A stretch of 47,745 nucleotides of DNA, taken from Phycisphaeraceae bacterium. Lineage in GTDB: Bacteria; Planctomycetota; Phycisphaerae; Phycisphaerales; UBA1924. The stretch is from the NCBI GenBank assembly GCA_026128865.1, contig JAHCJE010000010.1, positions 1 to 47,745 on the forward strand. Direction: 5' to 3'. A model generated the notes under the pieces. That model did not search any database and was not told where the DNA came from. It saw nothing but the letters and a program-made list of their open reading frames with translations. Positions 7,430 through 16,406 of the stretch are shown in pieces. How positions within the stretch are numbered: position 1 is the stretch's first letter; each line of letters begins with the position of its first letter. The translations under genes and the position numbers were made by a program.

Positions 7430-8539
7430 CTATCGGACCGCGCCGGCGTGCTCGTCGAAGGGGATGGTCTCCGGCGTTCGGAGGGCCTCGTAGGCGGCCA
7501 GGACGGCGACGATCTGGCTGCTGGCACGGTGGTGCTCGCGGACGTACTGGCGGGCGGATGCGCCGAGTGCGCGCGCCGAGGCAGGGTCGTCGAGCATCGC
7601 GCCGAGCGCGGTCTCCCATGCCCCGGCGTCGTGCGGATCGACAAGCCGGGCGGTCTGCCCGTCGATGAGCCAGCCGAGGAGGGGGTCGCGTGCGGCGACG
7701 ACGGCCATGCCGTGCGCCATCGCGTCGAGAAAGATCGTGCGGTGCTCGCCGCGTGCGTCCGGCTGCACAAGGAAATCGCCGCGGAGGACGAGTTCACGGT
7801 GGGCGTCCATGTCGTCGAGGAGCGAGACGCTCTGGAGCATCCCCTGCTCGCGTGCGACGTGCCAGACGCCCGCCCGCTGAACACCCTCGGCGTCGGCGAA
7901 GAGCATCAGCCCCTCGCGCCGACGCATCAGCCGAATGATCGCGTCGAACGCGGCGGCGAAGGCGCGCGTATCACGCCCCGCACCGGCGAGCATGATCGTC
8001 GGCGCGCGATCGGGCGAGAGGAGGTCGTTCGGCGCGGCCGGAAGGTGCACACCCCAAGAAATGAGCCGGGTGCGCGACGCAAACCCCGCGGCGTGCAACT
8101 CACGTTCGATCTCTCGGTCCGGCGCGAAGAACGCCGTGCGGACGCCGGGCGTCGCGCCGAGGCGGCGGGCGCGCCCCACCAGTCCTCCTCGCCAGACCTC
8201 CAGGGCGAGCGGCGCCTCGAACCTGCGGGCGACCTGCACACCGAGCGGCCACGCGGAACCGCCCAGCACGTGCACGACATCGATCCCCCCCTCGCCGTCG
8301 CCGAGGGCGCGGACCGCGGAAACGACCCGCGCCGCACGAAGATTGAGCGTGAACGGCATGCCCGTGTCGGCGTAGGTGACGGCCTGGCTGAAGGCGTCGG
8401 CGGCGGCGGGCGGCAGGCCTCGCTCGGGGATGGCCTGCACGACGCGGACGCCCTCGCCTGTCATGCCGACCTCGAGGCGGGCGAGCATCGCGTTCTCGCG
8501 CCGCGCGAAGAGTTCATCGGCGATGATGAGGGCGCGCAT
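7430..8539 (-). CDS. Glycosyltransferase, family 4-like (GT-B fold)
   Basis: A 369-residue predicted cytoplasmic glycosyltransferase. The start MRALIIADELFARREN resembles the N-terminal Rossmann strand of GT4 enzymes; VDVVHVLGGSAWPLGV-like sequence and a basic VWRGGLVGRARR segment follow. The C-terminal half has IMLAGAGRDTRAF, a DFLVQPDARGEHRTIFLDAMAHGMAVVA segment that matches the donor-binding E/D-x7-E region in layout, and a closing DPASARALGASARQYV helix common to the family. ATG at 8539 is preferred; the frame remains open upstream but that extension overlaps the ABC ATPase gene. It is 22 bases downstream of the ATPase and likely the last gene of that operon. Acceptor and sugar cannot be predicted. 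Confidence 0.75.
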   Translation of the reverse strand: MRALIIADELFARRENAMLARLEVGMTGEGVRVVQAIPERGLPPAAADAFSQAVTYADTGMPFTLNLRAARVVSAVRALGDGEGGIDVVHVLGGSAWPLGVQVARRFEAPLALEVWRGGLVGRARRLGATPGVRTAFFAPDREIERELHAAGFASRTRLISWGVHLPAAPNDLLSPDRAPTIMLAGAGRDTRAFAAAFDAIIRLMRRREGLMLFADAEGVQRAGVWHVAREQGMLQSVSLLDDMDAHRELVLRGDFLVQPDARGEHRTIFLDAMAHGMAVVAARDPLLGWLIDGQTARLVDPHDAGAWETALGAMLDDPASARALGASARQYVREHHRASSQIVAVLAAYEALRTPETIPFDEHAGAVR

Positions 8540-8561
8540 GGCGTGCTCCAGACGCTGCCGG

Positions 8562-9707
8562 TCAGGCGACCGCCGACTGTCCCCGGTTGTCGGCGCGGAA
8601 GTTGAGGTCGGGGAACGCCCCCTCCTGGTCCTTGAGGGCGGCCGTCCGCCACAGGCCGACCCAGTGGTTCGGCTCGACCTCGCGCAGCACGTAATCACCG
8701 GCCGGGCCGTCTCGCGCGGCAAGGTCGGCGGGCGGGTCGTGCCAGGGCCACCACGGGCGGACGCCGCTGTCCGCGCCGGGGAGCCGCTTGAACTCTTCCG
8801 GGTTTTCGACGATCTCCTTGATGGTGACGAGGCGGTCGCGGCGCTCGTGGAGTTTGGGGATGCTGGCGAGCAGGCCGCGGGTGTAGGGGTGGAGGGGCTT
8901 GTCGAAGAGTTCGAAGACGTTGGCGTACTCGACGACGCGCCCTGCGTACATGACGCAGACGACGTCGGAGTTCTCGGCGACGACGCCGAGGTCGTGCGTG
9001 ATGAGCATGATCGCCATGCCGCGCGACTGCTTGAGTTGCTTGAGGAGTTCGAGGATCTGGGCCTGGATGGTGACGTCGAGCGCGGTGGTTGGCTCGTCGG
9101 CGAGGAGGAGGCGGGGGCGGCAGGCGAGGGCCATCGCGATCATCACGCGCTGCCGCATGCCGCCGGAGAACTGGTGCGGATAGGCCTTGATGCGCTTCTC
9201 AGGCTCGGGGATGCCGACATCGCGCATGGACTGGAGGGCGATCCGCTCGGCCTCGCGTGCGGAGACCTGCTGGTGGAGCAGGATCGCTTCCATGATCTGG
9301 TCGCCGACGGTGTAGACGGGGTTGAGGCTCGTCATCGGCTCCTGGAAGATCATGGCGATGTCGTTGCCGCGGACCTCGCGCATCTGGCGGTTGTTCAGCC
9401 TGACGAGATCGACGGGGCCGTGCTCGGACCGGAAGTGGATCGCGCCGCGGTCGAAGCGTCCCGGCGGTCGCGGGATGAGTTGGAGCATGCTCATGGCCGT
9501 GACGCTCTTGCCGCAGCCGGACTCGCCGACGACGGCGAGCGTCTGGCGCGGGTAGATCGTCATGCGCACGCCGTCGACGGCCTGGATGCGCGGGCCGGAG
9601 CCGTTGTCGAACGAGACAGCGAGGTTGTCAACGCGGACGATGGGCGTGCTCTCGTCCGTCGCCGGAGCGGTGTGCCTGGATCGGGCGCTGGTGGCGTTGG
9701 CGGTCAT
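8562..9707 (-). CDS. Peptide-type ABC transporter ATP-binding protein (OppD/DppD family)
   Basis: ATPase driving a peptide/nickel/opine-type importer. The 381-residue protein contains Walker A GESGCGKS (about residues 59-66), Q-loop [13 protein letters not shown] signature FSGGMRQR (about 178), Walker [13 protein letters not shown] and switch ITHDLGVV. The C-terminal oligopeptide-transporter extension is present ([14 protein letters not shown]) but lacks an obvious Cys cluster and continues into a Trp-rich tail. ATG at 9707 has AGGAG seven bases upstream. It follows the permease gene by 18 bases. Opp/Dpp systems often use two ATPases (D and F); only this one is encoded here, so it may act as a homodimer or pair with an F subunit elsewhere. 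Confidence 0.95.
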   Translation of the reverse strand: MTANATSARSRHTAPATDESTPIVRVDNLAVSFDNGSGPRIQAVDGVRMTIYPRQTLAVVGESGCGKSVTAMSMLQLIPRPPGRFDRGAIHFRSEHGPVDLVRLNNRQMREVRGNDIAMIFQEPMTSLNPVYTVGDQIMEAILLHQQVSAREAERIALQSMRDVGIPEPEKRIKAYPHQFSGGMRQRVMIAMALACRPRLLLADEPTTALDVTIQAQILELLKQLKQSRGMAIMLITHDLGVVAENSDVVCVMYAGRVVEYANVFELFDKPLHPYTRGLLASIPKLHERRDRLVTIKEIVENPEEFKRLPGADSGVRPWWPWHDPPADLAARDGPAGDYVLREVEPNHWVGLWRTAALKDQEGAFPDLNFRADNRGQSAVA

Positions 9708-9725
9708 CGTCGCTCCTGCGTGTGT

Positions 9726-11489
9726 TCAGACTCGGGCTTTCTTGAGTTTCGGGTCGATGGCGTCGCGCAAGGCCTCTCCGATGAGGTTGTAGGCAAGGAC
9801 GGTGAAGAAGATCGCCGCGCCGGGGAAGAGCGCGAGCCAGGGGACGAAGTCGCCGACCTGGTTGTTGGCGTCGCTGAGAAGTCGTCCCCACGAGGCCTGA
9901 TTGGCGGGGCCGAGACCGAGGAAACTCAGGATCGCCTCGGCGAGGATGGCGGCGGCGATGGCGAAGGAGGCGTCCACGAGCACGGGCGTGACGCCGTTGG
10001 GGAGCATGTGCTTGAAGAGGATCGAGCGCAGGGGGAGGCCGACCGCGCGCGCGGACTGGACGAAGTCCTGCCCGCGGAGTTTGTAGAACTCGGCGCGGAT
10101 GAACCGCGCCGCACCGGTCCAGGAGACGCACCCGATGATGACCATCATCACGTAGGTGTTTCGTGGGAGGACGGCGGCGGCGACGATGAGGAGGAAGAGG
10201 ACGGGGATCGCCATGAAGACCTCGACGACGCGGTAGAGGAGCATGTCCACCCAGCCGCCGAAGTAGCCCATGAGCGCGCCCATCGTGACGCCGATGAGGA
10301 CGGCGATGCCCGTCGAGACGAGGCCGATGGAGATGGACAGGCGGCAGGCGTGGAGCATCTGGCTCAGCACGTCCTGGCCGATCGAGTCCGTGCCCAGCCA
10401 GAACTTCGCCCGGCCGAGCGACTCGAGCCAGGTGAGCACGTCGCGCGCGGACTGGAACTCGCCCCGGTCGCGGCGTGACTCGAACTCGGCGAGGAGTTCA
10501 GCGGGCGATCGGGGCAACAGTCCGGCGTTCGTTCGCAGGTGCACGCCGAGCGAGGGGGCGAGTCCCTCGGTCAGGGGCGTTTCAGCGAGCAACGGATCGG
10601 TCGGCCGCGTGCGGACCTGCCAGCGCGGGTCGTCCCGGAAGCCGCCGACGCCGAGTTCTCTCGCGAGGTCCTGCGCCAGGCCGTCGATGATCGCCGACAT
10701 CGGTGTGGAGCGCGGCGGCTGAAGATCGAGCGAGGTCGAGCCTTGGCCGGGGGAGTAGGGGATGAGGGTGTGGAGGGTGCGAATCTCGCCGCAGGCCTCG
10801 CGGGCGCGATAGGTGAACGACGGGATCGGGTCGTGCCACGTGAGGAGAACGCTCAGTCCCGCGACGAGCGCGGCGCACGCGACGGGGAGCAGGCGGGAGA
10901 CCAATGCCTCCAGGAACGGGATGAACAGCACGGGCAGCGAGACAAGGAACGTGACCACGCCTGTGCACACCCAGCGGAACGACGAGTCCGCACGCATCGA
11001 GCGCATCCAGTCCGGGGCGTCGGCGGACTGGAAGGCAGCACGCACACCGGCGCACGCGGCGACGATGAGCGCGGCCTGCAAGGAGCAGACGAACAGCACG
11101 CCCAGTCGCTTCGAGCGCGGCGCGGGCAGAGGCAGCAGGAGCGCCGCGCCCCAGGCGACCGCGCCCAGGGCGAGCAGAGCGTCGGTCGGGCCGAGGTGGT
11201 CGAACATCGGGGAGTGGACCCGCTGCACGCTCCCTTCCGGGCCGAGTTCCCACAGGAGGATCGGGTGCCCGCTGGCGATGAACGGCGCGAAGACGGCGAA
11301 AAACACGACGATCGCCAGCCAGCACAGACCGAGCAACGCGCCGGGACGCCGCACGACGCGCGCCCACGCCTCGGTCCAGAACCCTTGCGCGGGCTGGTGG
11401 CCGATGCCCTGCATCAGTTGCACGCCCGTCACGGCCTCGGCCGGCCCGACGGCTCGCACGACCTTCTGGTTGTTGTCGCCGGTGGTCAT
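9726..11489 (-). CDS. ABC transporter permease, OppC/DppC type with large N-terminal insertion
   Basis: Membrane subunit of the peptide-type importer. The C-terminal 220 residues form a normal binding-protein-dependent permease domain: FWLGTDSIGQDVLSQML, several membrane spans, the coupling (EAA-like) loop DFVQSARAVGLPLRSILFKH and an ending GEALRDAIDPKL. The protein has 587 residues against about 300 for OppC. The surplus lies between the first membrane span (about 45-70) and the permease core (about 360). It includes three or four extra hydrophobic segments and a hydrophilic stretch that may be periplasmic. The ATG is one base after the stop of the upstream permease gene, so translation is probably coupled. 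Second C-type permease in this operon. Confidence 0.92.
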   Translation of the reverse strand: MTTGDNNQKVVRAVGPAEAVTGVQLMQGIGHQPAQGFWTEAWARVVRRPGALLGLCWLAIVVFFAVFAPFIASGHPILLWELGPEGSVQRVHSPMFDHLGPTDALLALGAVAWGAALLLPLPAPRSKRLGVLFVCSLQAALIVAACAGVRAAFQSADAPDWMRSMRADSSFRWVCTGVVTFLVSLPVLFIPFLEALVSRLLPVACAALVAGLSVLLTWHDPIPSFTYRAREACGEIRTLHTLIPYSPGQGSTSLDLQPPRSTPMSAIIDGLAQDLARELGVGGFRDDPRWQVRTRPTDPLLAETPLTEGLAPSLGVHLRTNAGLLPRSPAELLAEFESRRDRGEFQSARDVLTWLESLGRAKFWLGTDSIGQDVLSQMLHACRLSISIGLVSTGIAVLIGVTMGALMGYFGGWVDMLLYRVVEVFMAIPVLFLLIVAAAVLPRNTYVMMVIIGCVSWTGAARFIRAEFYKLRGQDFVQSARAVGLPLRSILFKHMLPNGVTPVLVDASFAIAAAILAEAILSFLGLGPANQASWGRLLSDANNQVGDFVPWLALFPGAAIFFTVLAYNLIGEALRDAIDPKLKKARV

Positions 11490-11490
11490 G

Positions 11491-13023
11491 TCAGTTGTAC
11501 GAGATTCGAGGATCGGCCAGGGCGTACAGGATGTCGGCGAGCAGCAGGGCGAGCATGTTGATCAGGCCCACGATCAGGGCGTTGGCGAGCAGCACCTCAC
11601 GGTCGCGCAGGAAGATCGCCTCGATGATGAGGCTGCCCATGCCGGGCACGGAAAAGATGCGTTCGACCACGACCGAGCCGCCGAGCATGGCGGGGAAGAC
11701 GCTGACGAACATCGTGATCAGCGGCAGGAGGCTGTTGCGGAAGACGTGGCGCAGGACGATGTCCTTGCCGGAGACGCCCTTGGCCTTGGCGGTGCGGACG
11801 TAGTCGGCGTTGAAGTTGTCGAGCATGGCGGCGCGGGTCTGCTTGCTCAGCACGGCGAACCCGCCGTAGACGAGGCAGGCGACCGGGAGCGCGACGTGCC
11901 AGAGCGTGTCGAGCAGGTAGCCTCGCTGCCAGACGCCGGAGTCGAGCCGTGTCGGGAGGAACGTGTAGTTCGCCGCGTCGTTCGAGTGCAGCCCCGCGAC
12001 TGGAAACGCCCCGAGGCCCGTGACCTGGTTCGCCAGGTAGCCCATCGCCAGCACGCCCGCCCACACGACCGGCACCGACCACAGCGCGACGAAGAACGCG
12101 CCGGAGAACACGTCGAACCACGACCCCTGGCGCGTCGCGGCCAGCATGCCGGTCGGGATCGCCACGGCGTAGATGATCGGGAAAGCGAGCAAGTTCAGCA
12201 TGAGCGTGACCGGCAGCGCATCGCGGATGAGGGCGGAGACCGGACGCGAGCGGCTGAACGACATGCCGAGGTCGGGAGCGGCGACCCAGACGACGCCGGA
12301 AACACCGAAGCCGGCCTGCGGGAACGGGCGGGCCGCGAAGACGGCCTCCAGGCGCGCGAGCGACCGCTGGGCCGCCTGGTAGGCCTCGTGCATGGCGTTG
12401 AAACGCTCGAGGACTCGCTCGTCGTCCGCGCCCGGGACCGAGCCTCTCGGGACGGTTCGCTGGGAGAAGTCACTGAGCGTGCCATCGTCCTTCACGAGCG
12501 CGCCGCGCCCTGCCTCGCGCAGGCGCTCGCCGAGAGCGAGTTCGAACTCGGTCTTGGCGCGGAGGTAGGCAAACCTCGATCTCGCGTAGTCATTGGAGGC
12601 ACGCCGGTAGGCCCTCGTTCTGTCCTCGGCCGTCGTGTTCGGATCGAAGGCGAACGATTCACGCTCGGCGCGCGGGAGTTCGTCGATGTAGAGCCACCAC
12701 GCGGGCATGGGCTTGACGCTCTTGGGGGGGCGGACGACCTCGCCGCCGGGGACGACCTGGTCGCGCGTGCCGAACTTGAGGGGGCTGACGCGGGCGAGCC
12801 AGCGGAGGTACTGGAGGAGGACGGGGTCGTCGAGGCCGTAGCGGTCTTCGAAGTAGGCCTGCTGAGCGGCGCGGGTGCTGGAGTCCATCTGGCCGCCGGC
12901 GGCGACGGTGAGGGCCGCGCCGATGCCGCCCGGGCTGGCCGCGACGAGCAGGAACACCAGCAGCGTCATCCCGATCACGGTCGGGACCATCAGCAGCAGG
13001 CGTCTGAGGATGTAGGTCGTCAC
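11491..13023 (-). CDS. ABC transporter permease, OppB/DppB type with large periplasmic insertion
   Basis: Partner permease of the importer. It opens with the family-typical MTTYILRRLLLMVPTVIGMT membrane segment and ends with LLADILYALADPRI. The permease core carries the coupling loop DYVRTAKAKGVSGKDIVLRH and GSVVVERIFSVPGMG. At 510 residues it is about 200 longer than OppB. The extra part (about residues 40-250) is hydrophilic, charged and partly coiled coil, placed after the first membrane span and so probably outside the inner membrane. The start is GTG at 13023 with a CGGAG sequence upstream. It lies between the binding-protein and C-type permease genes. Confidence 0.93.
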   Translation of the reverse strand: MTTYILRRLLLMVPTVIGMTLLVFLLVAASPGGIGAALTVAAGGQMDSSTRAAQQAYFEDRYGLDDPVLLQYLRWLARVSPLKFGTRDQVVPGGEVVRPPKSVKPMPAWWLYIDELPRAERESFAFDPNTTAEDRTRAYRRASNDYARSRFAYLRAKTEFELALGERLREAGRGALVKDDGTLSDFSQRTVPRGSVPGADDERVLERFNAMHEAYQAAQRSLARLEAVFAARPFPQAGFGVSGVVWVAAPDLGMSFSRSRPVSALIRDALPVTLMLNLLAFPIIYAVAIPTGMLAATRQGSWFDVFSGAFFVALWSVPVVWAGVLAMGYLANQVTGLGAFPVAGLHSNDAANYTFLPTRLDSGVWQRGYLLDTLWHVALPVACLVYGGFAVLSKQTRAAMLDNFNADYVRTAKAKGVSGKDIVLRHVFRNSLLPLITMFVSVFPAMLGGSVVVERIFSVPGMGSLIIEAIFLRDREVLLANALIVGLINMLALLLADILYALADPRISYN

Positions 13024-13077
13024 GTCGGCGGCTCCGGGGTCGCGCGGTCGGGGCGGGCGCGGGATCGCGGCGATCGG

Positions 13078-14961
13078 CTACGGCATGACCCAGAGGTCGT
13101 AGTACTCGAGGCCACTCGCGTATTCCTGGAAGTTCCGGGTCCGCTGGGTGATGAACCGCAGCCAGGGGAGTTCGCTCAGGTAGGTGTACGGCTGCTCCTC
13201 GTGGAAGTGCCGGTGCAGTTCGCGCCAGACGAGCATGCGCTTGTCGAAGTCGAGCGTCCGCCTGCCCTCCTCGATGAGGCGGTCGGCCTCGGGGCTGGCC
13301 CACTGGATGAAGTTATCGCCCTGGTTCTGGATGGATGACGAATGCCAGATCTGGTTTGGGTCGTTCTCCGGCGCGGAGGCCGACCACGCGAAGGTGATGG
13401 CGTCGAAGTCGCGCGCGTTGAGCGTCGATTGCAGGACGGACCAGTCGATGGGGCGGAGCGTCAGGCGGATGCCGACCTCCGCCATCGCCTGCTGGAGATA
13501 CGTCACCATCTGGAGGGTGCTCTCGGAGCCTTGGCCGAAGGTGATCTCGAACTCGAACGGCTCGCCCGCGTCGTTCACCATCACGCCGCCGCGGTTGCGC
13601 CAGCCGGCCTCCTCGAGCAGGCGCAGGGCCCGCTGGGGGTCGTAGGGCCAGGGCACGATCTCGGGGTCGGCCTGCGGCGTGGAACTGAGGAAGGGGCCGG
13701 TGGCGGGCCGGCTCAGGTTCTTTTCGATGTCGCGGCGGATGCGCTCGCGGTCGATGAGCATGGTCATCGCCTGGCGGACGCGCTTGTCGTGGAAGGGCGT
13801 GGCGCGGCGGTTGTTCCGCAGGCCGCACTGCCACGCGATGAACGAGTACCCGCCCTGCATGTTGTACCACTTGCGGGCCTCGAACCGCTCGCCGAAGCGC
13901 GGATCGTTCGACTTGATGTCGAACTGCGCGCCGGTAGGGCGCATCATGTCGCCCTGCCCGCTCTCGAAGGCGGTCAGGCGGGCGAGGCTGTCCTGGATCG
14001 TCTTGAATCGGATCGAATCCAGCGGCGGGCGCGGACCCCAGTAGAGGTCATTGCGCACCAGCACGATGTCCGACGGCGGCGTCCACTGGTCGTCCACGCT
14101 CACCCGCGCCAGCCGGAACGGGCCTGAGCCAACAGCGAGGCCGGTTGACTGGTTGAACGTGGCAGGCGACTCGATCCACGCCTCGTACACGGACTTCGGC
14201 AGGATCTTGTGACCGAACGCCTGCGCGAGGTTGTCGAAGCGCGGCTCCTTGAAATGGTACTCGATGACCTTGCTGGTCGCGGGGTCGCCGATGACTTCGA
14301 GACGGACCATCGCGTTGTAGACGCTGCGGAACCGCTCGGCCTCGATCTCGGCGTTGAAGAGGAGTTCCTCGAAGGTCCAGCGAACGTCCTCGGCGAGCAC
14401 GGGGTCGCCGTTGCTGAAACGGGCCGCGTCGCGGATCTTCACGCGCAGCCACATGCCGTTGGGGTCGTACTGCCACGCCTCGGCGAGCCGGCCGCGCAGG
14501 GCGAGAGTCTGCGGGTCGTACCACCCGAGGCTCTCGGCGATCAGGTCCACCACGCGCCGGCCGTAGACGTCGGCGTAGAGGAAGGGCGTGATCTTGGAGG
14601 GCTGGCCCTCGAAGATCTCGATGAACTCGCCGCCGGGGCTGAACCCCTCCTGCTCGTACGGATCGACCGAGAAGTCCCAAGGAGTCGCGACGACGACCGG
14701 CACGCCTTCGCGTGCCCACGTGTGGCGTGCACCGCCGGTCGGAACGCCCGGATCGGCGGCGGGTCGTGAGATGGCGATGCCGGTGTCGAGCTGCCGCTGG
14801 ATGCGGGCGAGGCTGCTCTCGATGGAGTTGAGTTGGGCGTGGGTTGTCCGAAGTTCCTTCCACTTTCGGTCGTCCTGGACCATGCCGAGCCAGAGGCTCA
14901 GTCCGACGCCGAGGAGGAGGACGAGGAAGATGAAGTCCTTGAGGCCGAACTTGTTTTGCAT
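13078..14961 (-). CDS. ABC transporter solute-binding protein, family 5 (OppA/DppA-like), membrane-anchored
   Basis: Extracytoplasmic receptor delivering peptides or similar ligands to the adjacent permeases. The 627-residue protein has the SBP_bac_5 layout: early WYDPQTLALRGRLAEAW and PNGMWLRVKIRDAARFSNGDPV, middle DKRVRQAMTMLIDRERIRRD, later PYDPQRALRLLEEAGW and FAWSASAPENDPNQ. Instead of a lipobox it begins with a single transmembrane anchor (FIFLVLLLGVGLSLWLG, about residues 10-27) followed by a coiled-coil segment (about 30-60). ATG at 14961 is preferred over a longer in-frame start at 15024. Same-strand neighbours are permeases on both sides. Ligand unknown. Confidence 0.92.
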   Translation of the reverse strand: MQNKFGLKDFIFLVLLLGVGLSLWLGMVQDDRKWKELRTTHAQLNSIESSLARIQRQLDTGIAISRPAADPGVPTGGARHTWAREGVPVVVATPWDFSVDPYEQEGFSPGGEFIEIFEGQPSKITPFLYADVYGRRVVDLIAESLGWYDPQTLALRGRLAEAWQYDPNGMWLRVKIRDAARFSNGDPVLAEDVRWTFEELLFNAEIEAERFRSVYNAMVRLEVIGDPATSKVIEYHFKEPRFDNLAQAFGHKILPKSVYEAWIESPATFNQSTGLAVGSGPFRLARVSVDDQWTPPSDIVLVRNDLYWGPRPPLDSIRFKTIQDSLARLTAFESGQGDMMRPTGAQFDIKSNDPRFGERFEARKWYNMQGGYSFIAWQCGLRNNRRATPFHDKRVRQAMTMLIDRERIRRDIEKNLSRPATGPFLSSTPQADPEIVPWPYDPQRALRLLEEAGWRNRGGVMVNDAGEPFEFEITFGQGSESTLQMVTYLQQAMAEVGIRLTLRPIDWSVLQSTLNARDFDAITFAWSASAPENDPNQIWHSSSIQNQGDNFIQWASPEADRLIEEGRRTLDFDKRMLVWRELHRHFHEEQPYTYLSELPWLRFITQRTRNFQEYASGLEYYDLWVMP

Positions 14962-15028
14962 CGGACGCCCTCTCTGTGGCTGCCGCACCGGTGGCGGCGC
15001 GGGATCGATCCCCCTGCGGGACAACAGA

Positions 15029-16303
15029 TTACCGCCTCGACCGCTTCGGGTCGAACGCCTCGCGAAGCCCCTCGCCCATGAAGTTCAGGGCCAGCAGAGT
15101 GACCCCGAGCAGCAGGCAGGGGAAGAGCAGCAGCCACCAGTTGCTGCGGTACGAGTTCAGTTCGCTCAGGCCCTCCGCGGCGAGGTTCCCCCAACTGGGG
15201 AGCGGCGGCTTGACCCCGATCCCGAGGAAACTCAGGAACGACTCCTGGAGGATCGCCTGCGGCACGGTAAGCGTCGCGTAGACGATGATCGGCCCCATGA
15301 GGTTCGGAAGCAGGTGCCTCCAGAAGATCCGCCCGACCGGCGCACCCGACGCCCGGGCGGCCTCGACGAAGGGCTGCGACTTGAGGCTCAGCACCTGCCC
15401 GCGGATCACCCGGGCCATCGTGAGCCAACTGACGCCGCCGATGGCGACGAGCAGGACGACGACGTCGTAGGTCGTGCGCGTGCCATCTGAGATCTCGCGA
15501 CGGCGAAGGCTCGGAATCTGCTCGGTCTGCCTGTCGAGATCGGCACGGAGATCCGTGTCCTGAGACAGGAGCCGCTCCACCGAGGCCCGGTCCGTCGGCA
15601 GCCCTCGCTCGGCGGCGACGAGCGCGGCCTCCTGCTGCACCCAGCGCTCGCGGGCCTGCTGGCGGGTCACGTACTCGTCCATCACCGCGTCGCTCGCAAC
15701 CGCCAGCAGCACGACCAGCAGGATGTACGGCAGGCCGTAGAGGATGTCCACGATCCGCATCATCACCGCGTCGGTGCGCCCGCCGATGTAGCCCGAGAGG
15801 CCGCCGTAGAGCGTGCCGATGCAGACGGAGATGAGCGCGGCGGCGATCCCGATGGTGAGCGAGATGCCCCCACCGGTCAGCGTGCGCAGAAGCAGACTCC
15901 GGCCGAGCGCATCGGTGCCCAGCACGAACGAGGGCCAGTGGCGGCGCAGTTCGCGGGCCGCGGCTTCGGTCGGCTCGATGAGCAGTTCATCGGGCGCAAC
16001 GCCGTGAGCCGAGGCGATCTGTTCGACAGCCAGCGCATCGACCAGTTGATTCAGGCGTGCCGCCTGCTGGGCGTCGGCCACCCACCACGACGGCGGCAGC
16101 CTCCCGGCCCGCGGCTCGCCGGCGTTGTACCGCGGGATGCCCGCCTCGCCGGGGGGCTGCGCGAGCGTCCACGGCAGAGTGCACAGGCACGCCATCACCA
16201 TCAGCACGATCACGACCAGGCCGGCGACCGCGGCGCGGTTCCGCCGGAACGCATCGCCGGCGGAGACGTGGGTCGCTCGTTCGAGGGTCGGCGCGGGGTC
16301 CAT
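15029..16303 (-). CDS. ABC transporter permease, OppC/DppC type, first gene of the operon
   Basis: A second C-type permease in the same operon. The 424-residue product has an N-terminal membrane span, then the core beginning FVLGTDALGRSLLLRTLTG, the coupling loop PFVEAARASGAPVGRIFWRH and the closing FMGEGLREAFDPKRSRR. A charged, partly helical insertion of about 80 residues (around 215-290, DEYVTRQQARERWVQQEA onwards) splits the core between membrane spans, unlike the other C-type permease, whose insertion is N-terminal. The ATG at 16303 has no Shine-Dalgarno sequence; TACGCT ends eight bases before it, suggesting a leaderless transcript. Because the two C-type subunits differ in architecture, they may form alternative transporters with the single B-type subunit or an asymmetric complex. 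Confidence 0.92.
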   Translation of the reverse strand: MDPAPTLERATHVSAGDAFRRNRAAVAGLVVIVLMVMACLCTLPWTLAQPPGEAGIPRYNAGEPRAGRLPPSWWVADAQQAARLNQLVDALAVEQIASAHGVAPDELLIEPTEAAARELRRHWPSFVLGTDALGRSLLLRTLTGGGISLTIGIAAALISVCIGTLYGGLSGYIGGRTDAVMMRIVDILYGLPYILLVVLLAVASDAVMDEYVTRQQARERWVQQEAALVAAERGLPTDRASVERLLSQDTDLRADLDRQTEQIPSLRRREISDGTRTTYDVVVLLVAIGGVSWLTMARVIRGQVLSLKSQPFVEAARASGAPVGRIFWRHLLPNLMGPIIVYATLTVPQAILQESFLSFLGIGVKPPLPSWGNLAAEGLSELNSYRSNWWLLLFPCLLLGVTLLALNFMGEGLREAFDPKRSRR

Positions 16304-16311
16304 GCGACAGG

Positions 16312-16317
16312 AGCGTA
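16312..16317 (-). promoter_or_regulatory. Candidate -10 box of the ABC transporter operon (leaderless start)
   Basis: TACGCT on the minus strand ends eight bases before the ATG at 16303. That spacing would put the transcription start at or next to the start codon. The intervening CCTGTCGC has no Shine-Dalgarno character. The same arrangement occurs before ribF. Confidence 0.4.
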
Positions 16318-16361
16318 CACGCCGCCGAGGCCGCGAGCGGGCGAACGCGAAGGAAATCCGC

Positions 16362-16367
16362 TACCCT
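16362..16367 (+). promoter_or_regulatory. Candidate -10 box (TACCCT) upstream of the M50 protease gene
   Basis: TACCCT on the plus strand, 39 bases before the chosen GTG start, in the region between two divergent genes. It resembles the TAnnnT boxes seen before other genes here. No -35 is evident. Confidence 0.25.
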
Positions 16368-16406
16368 CAGCGCGAGCGAGTCGGGGGTGACTGGAAGGGT
16401 GCGCCC

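Noticed and set aside
8376..13338. Two very long plus-strand open frames (700 and 841 codons) opposite the ABC transporter genes
   Set aside because: They overlap conserved ABC ATPase and permease genes on the other strand, and their translations are biased Asp/Glu/Val/His sequence without domains.
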